Positions 61,928 to 64,000 of a stretch of 64,000 bases of DNA are shown piece by piece. How positions within the stretch are numbered: position 1 is the stretch's first letter; each line of letters starts with the position of its first letter. Below the pieces are notes generated by a model. The model searched no databases, was not told the origin of the DNA, and saw only the letters and a list, made by a program, of their open reading frames with translations. Where the stretch lies: assembly GCA_963975425.1 (NCBI GenBank), contig CAXBGS010000018.1, positions 1 through 64,000 on the forward strand, in the 5' to 3' direction. A program made the position numbers and the translations under genes. This DNA comes from CAXBGS01 sp963975425 (GTDB lineage: Bacteria; Planctomycetota; Planctomycetia; Pirellulales; Pirellulaceae).

Positions 61928-62823
61928 TCACCTTAAAAGCTCGGCCAAGTCGATTCACCGCCGTTTCGTTGTGGCTCCGGTCCGATGCAGCGTCCCAGAG
62001 ACTCCGCCACGAAATTATCGTGACGTCTGAATGCTTGCGACGAAAAAGTTGCTGCCAAATTTTGCGCTGAGTCTTTCTCCATCGCCACCTGGCCTCTCTC
62101 TCTGTCGCGACCGGATCGCTCGTTCACCGAGCATTCACGTGTCGAAAACGTGATTCAAACGCCCGCCAAGCTTATCGCCAACGGGGCGTAGCCGACGATA
62201 TCAATTGGCGTGAAACACGCAGATTTCATTTTTTCTCAAGCTGACATCGAATCCACCTTGACCGGGAGAAAACTGAACCCCTATCCTCCGCCCATCGTTG
62301 ATCACTGGCACCGACCGCAACGGAACGGGCGTCAAACGATCGACGATAACTTCATCAATCGAACAACACGATCCTGCATAGAGCGACCGAAAGGAAGCTG
62401 CGGACAACTCGTCGTATTGCGATCACATGGATGTGATTTCGAGGGCGTTTCGTTGATCGGATGAAGCTAGTTCGGCGGGTCATGGCAAGGATGCCTACGA
62501 CTTGTTCGAACGACAATCCACCGGCTCCCGGAATTCGAGCGCGTCGTCCTCCGCCCCCCTAGGACACCGTACTCTCCGGGAGCTTTTTTTATGCGCGCAC
62601 CGTTTTTTCGCCAGGTCCTGTAATTCGCCTCGGCCTGACGTGTGCTAACACCACCGGTGCGTCCAACGTTGTTTCCGCGTCCGCATTGATTGCGTGTCCG
62701 CTTGTTTGCAAACACGGTTGGTTGCAAGCCTGGATCGCGGCGGCTGCGAGAACGGAATGCTGTTGTCTGCTGAGCCCGGTGAATAAGCCCAGTGAATAAG
62801 CCCACCGAACACGGTCGACAACG
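61928..62823. other. 900-base region without a recognised gene
   Basis: Between the convergent GGDEF and response-regulator genes. Two hairpins (62118-62122 / 62128-62132 and 62135-62140 / 62148-62153) and a strong intrinsic terminator (62524-62590) are visible, and a perfect 13-base tandem duplication lies at 62779-62804. The reading frames here have no start context or protein-like character. A plus-strand non-coding transcript ending near 62590 is a reasonable guess. Confidence 0.5.
62524..62590 (+). terminator. Intrinsic terminator on the plus strand, no obvious gene
   Basis: GCTCCCGGA (62524-62532) pairs exactly with TCCGGGAGC (62575-62583). A smaller GTCCT/AGGAC hairpin (62546-62550 / 62561-62565) is nested inside, and seven T bases follow at 62584-62590. 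The nearest plus-strand gene (GGDEF) stops at 61927, about 600 bases earlier. Confidence 0.65.
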
Positions 62824-63714
62824 CTACTCGCCCTTGTCGGTACCGACTTCGTCCGTCTCGCCCTCACCGCTGGCGATCGGATCAGAGCTGGCCGTTGATG
62901 CATTGTCCTGCCAAGGTTCGCCGGGACGTGATTCATCATCCGCCTGCACAACGACTTCAGCGTGACCGCTATCATCTTGCCCATTTTCCGGCCGTGGGTG
63001 GGGGATGAATCGGTATCCGGCATCACGAACCGTCAACAAATGAACGGGCGCGGCACTATCTGGTTCGATAATTTTCCGCAGCCTGGCGATGAATTGATCC
63101 ACGGCGCGGGTTTGCAGATTGCCCGAGACCTCCCAGACTTCGCTCAGTAATTCGGCCCGACTGATGACACGTTCGGCGTTGACGACAAAATACTTCAGCA
63201 ACCGAAGTTCTTTGGGCGTCATCCGCACGAGTGTGCCATCGACATAGACCTCGTGAGTCTCGAAATTGACGCGGATATTGCCGAACTCGGCTTCCAGCAC
63301 CGCCTCGCGGTTTCGCCGCGGTGCAGCCGCGACATTTTCGCGGCCGACCGATTGAAGCAAATTCTTGACACGACTTAGCAATTCGTCCAACTCGAACGGC
63401 TTGCTCATGTATTGGTTCGCGCCTGCATCGAAGCCCCGCGTCCGATCTTCCGCCAACGTCCGCGCTGACAACATCAGCACTGGCATCGTCATCCCGGCAT
63501 CACGAATCGTTTCACAAACGCTATAGCCGCTCATGCCGGGCAACATCAAATCCAGAATCAACAGATCGATTGACTCGGCCGATGAATCCAGCAGACGCAA
63601 GGCAGTCGGGCCGTCCTCGACCAACGTGACACGGTAGTTTTCGGCTTCGAGATTAAACTTGATGCCGACGCCGAGGTGTTGCTCGTCTTCGACCACCAAA
63701 ATATGCGGACGCAT
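62824..63714 (-). CDS. OmpR-family response regulator
   Basis: A 296-residue regulator. The receiver domain (4-120) has the acidic pocket E9/D10, phospho-acceptor D55 in LILDLMLPG, S in MLSAR and K in MSKPFE. The winged-helix DNA-binding domain (about 140-230) carries MTPKELRLLKYFVVNAERVISRAELL and TVRDAGYRFIP. The last 65 residues are an acidic, Pro- and Ser-rich tail not usual for the family. The gene starts 14 bases after the histidine-kinase stop, so the two form one operon. Confidence 0.94.
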   Translation of the reverse strand: MRPHILVVEDEQHLGVGIKFNLEAENYRVTLVEDGPTALRLLDSSAESIDLLILDLMLPGMSGYSVCETIRDAGMTMPVLMLSARTLAEDRTRGFDAGANQYMSKPFELDELLSRVKNLLQSVGRENVAAAPRRNREAVLEAEFGNIRVNFETHEVYVDGTLVRMTPKELRLLKYFVVNAERVISRAELLSEVWEVSGNLQTRAVDQFIARLRKIIEPDSAAPVHLLTVRDAGYRFIPHPRPENGQDDSGHAEVVVQADDESRPGEPWQDNASTASSDPIASGEGETDEVGTDKGE

Positions 63715-63728
63715 GTAAGGAATCGGTG

Positions 63729-64000
63729 TTATGTGTGAGGTGACAGTTGATCAGGTTCGGTTGCCGATGCGGCCGCCGAGGAGGAAACGACGCCACGCAG
63801 GGTGACTTCGAATTCGGTGCCGGTTTGCGCCGGCGTCGTGGCGGCAGGGCTGCCGGTTGATCCGTTTGACGCATCGCCATGTTCTTTGGATTCGCGTCGA
63901 TCACGAAGTCGGATCGAACCGCCCAATGATTTCGCAACATTGCGGACCAAGTAAAGCCCCAGTCCCGTACCCGGCGTGCTTCGTTCCAATTCGTTGCCAA
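63729..64000 (-). CDS. Sensor histidine kinase, C-terminal fragment (cut by window edge)
   Basis: Only the last 90 or so residues are in the window; the start lies beyond base 64000. GNELERSTPGTGLGLYLVRNVAKSLGG is the G2 box of the HATPase domain, with the GTGLGL glycines, followed by the fold's last strands (FEVTLRGV). An insertion rich in Gly, Ser, Thr and Pro separates these strands, and the Ala-rich tail ends at the stop at 63729. It is the likely partner of the response regulator just downstream. Confidence 0.9.
   Translation of the reverse strand, partial: GNELERSTPGTGLGLYLVRNVAKSLGGSIRLRDRRESKEHGDASNGSTGSPAATTPAQTGTEFEVTLRGVVSSSAAASATEPDQLSPHT

Noticed and set aside
62360..62410. GAAAGGAAGCTGC near 62390, resembling the GGAAGGAAGCAGCC core of signal recognition particle RNA
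   Set aside because: The flanking helix 8 pairing and the symmetric core are missing; similarity is limited to a purine run.
62210..62464. 84-residue plus-strand frame before the orphan terminator
   Set aside because: No ribosome-binding site, no domain-like character, and a competing frame on the other strand; the region looks non-coding.

Overview
The window looks like chromosome from a marine planctomycete of the Rhodopirellula/Pirellulaceae type. This is inferred from gene content: four secreted sulfatases of three motif subtypes, a PVC-style beta-propeller plus HEAT/cupredoxin/cytochrome c pair, an ECF sigma factor next to a FecR-LamG protein, a DUF11 surface protein, a bacterial MfnB homologue, and many short secreted Pro- or Ala-rich proteins. 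Base composition is moderately GC-rich throughout and I see no island of foreign composition. There is no tRNA, rRNA, CRISPR array, transposase, integrase or phage gene that I can recognise.

Layout. 1-13000: REP-like repeats, mfnB, RNase D, a large DUF11 protein, then a tight plus-strand run (small TPR protein, recO, BamD-like lipoprotein, LptE-like lipoprotein, folP) whose last four genes overlap by 4 bases each, then a GT4 glycosyltransferase and a Pro/Cys-rich secreted protein. 13000-20000: aconitase, SMP-30 lactonase-like protein, a GH10-like protein without catalytic glutamates, purC. 19800-24700: a DevBCA-type exporter (two permeases and an adaptor on the minus strand, a divergent ATPase fused to a cyclic-nucleotide-binding domain). 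24750-34500: secreted redoxin, PQQ-type propeller, the SGNH/propeller/HEAT protein with its partner HEAT/azurin-like/cytochrome c protein, and the sigma/FecR-LamG pair. 34680-38000: monomeric isocitrate dehydrogenase and a small secreted CxxC protein. 38100-44400: PhoD phosphatase and a four-gene operon that fits trans-4-hydroxy-L-proline breakdown. 44465-53800: glycogen phosphorylase and four sulfatases. 53845-58650: GT39-type membrane glycosyltransferase, methyltransferase, GT2 and a DEAD-box helicase. 58913-64000: BON protein, a GGDEF protein with two GGDEF-like domains, and a two-component system whose kinase is cut by the window edge.

Functional reading. Much of the content suits scavenging of marine polymers: sulfated glycans (sulfatases), collagen-like or plant hydroxyproline, organic phosphate (PhoD), and storage glycogen. 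The most unusual items are the split cupredoxin/cytochrome pair, the cNMP-gated ABC ATPase, the secreted double-CxxC protein behind a perfect inverted repeat, and a set of intergenic tandem repeats whose unit sequences are unrelated but whose period is always 16 bases (12969, 37007, 49013, 56525). Several intergenic regions also hold perfect hairpins, including an intrinsic terminator at 62524-62590 that belongs to no obvious gene. All functional calls come from reading motifs; no database search was run.
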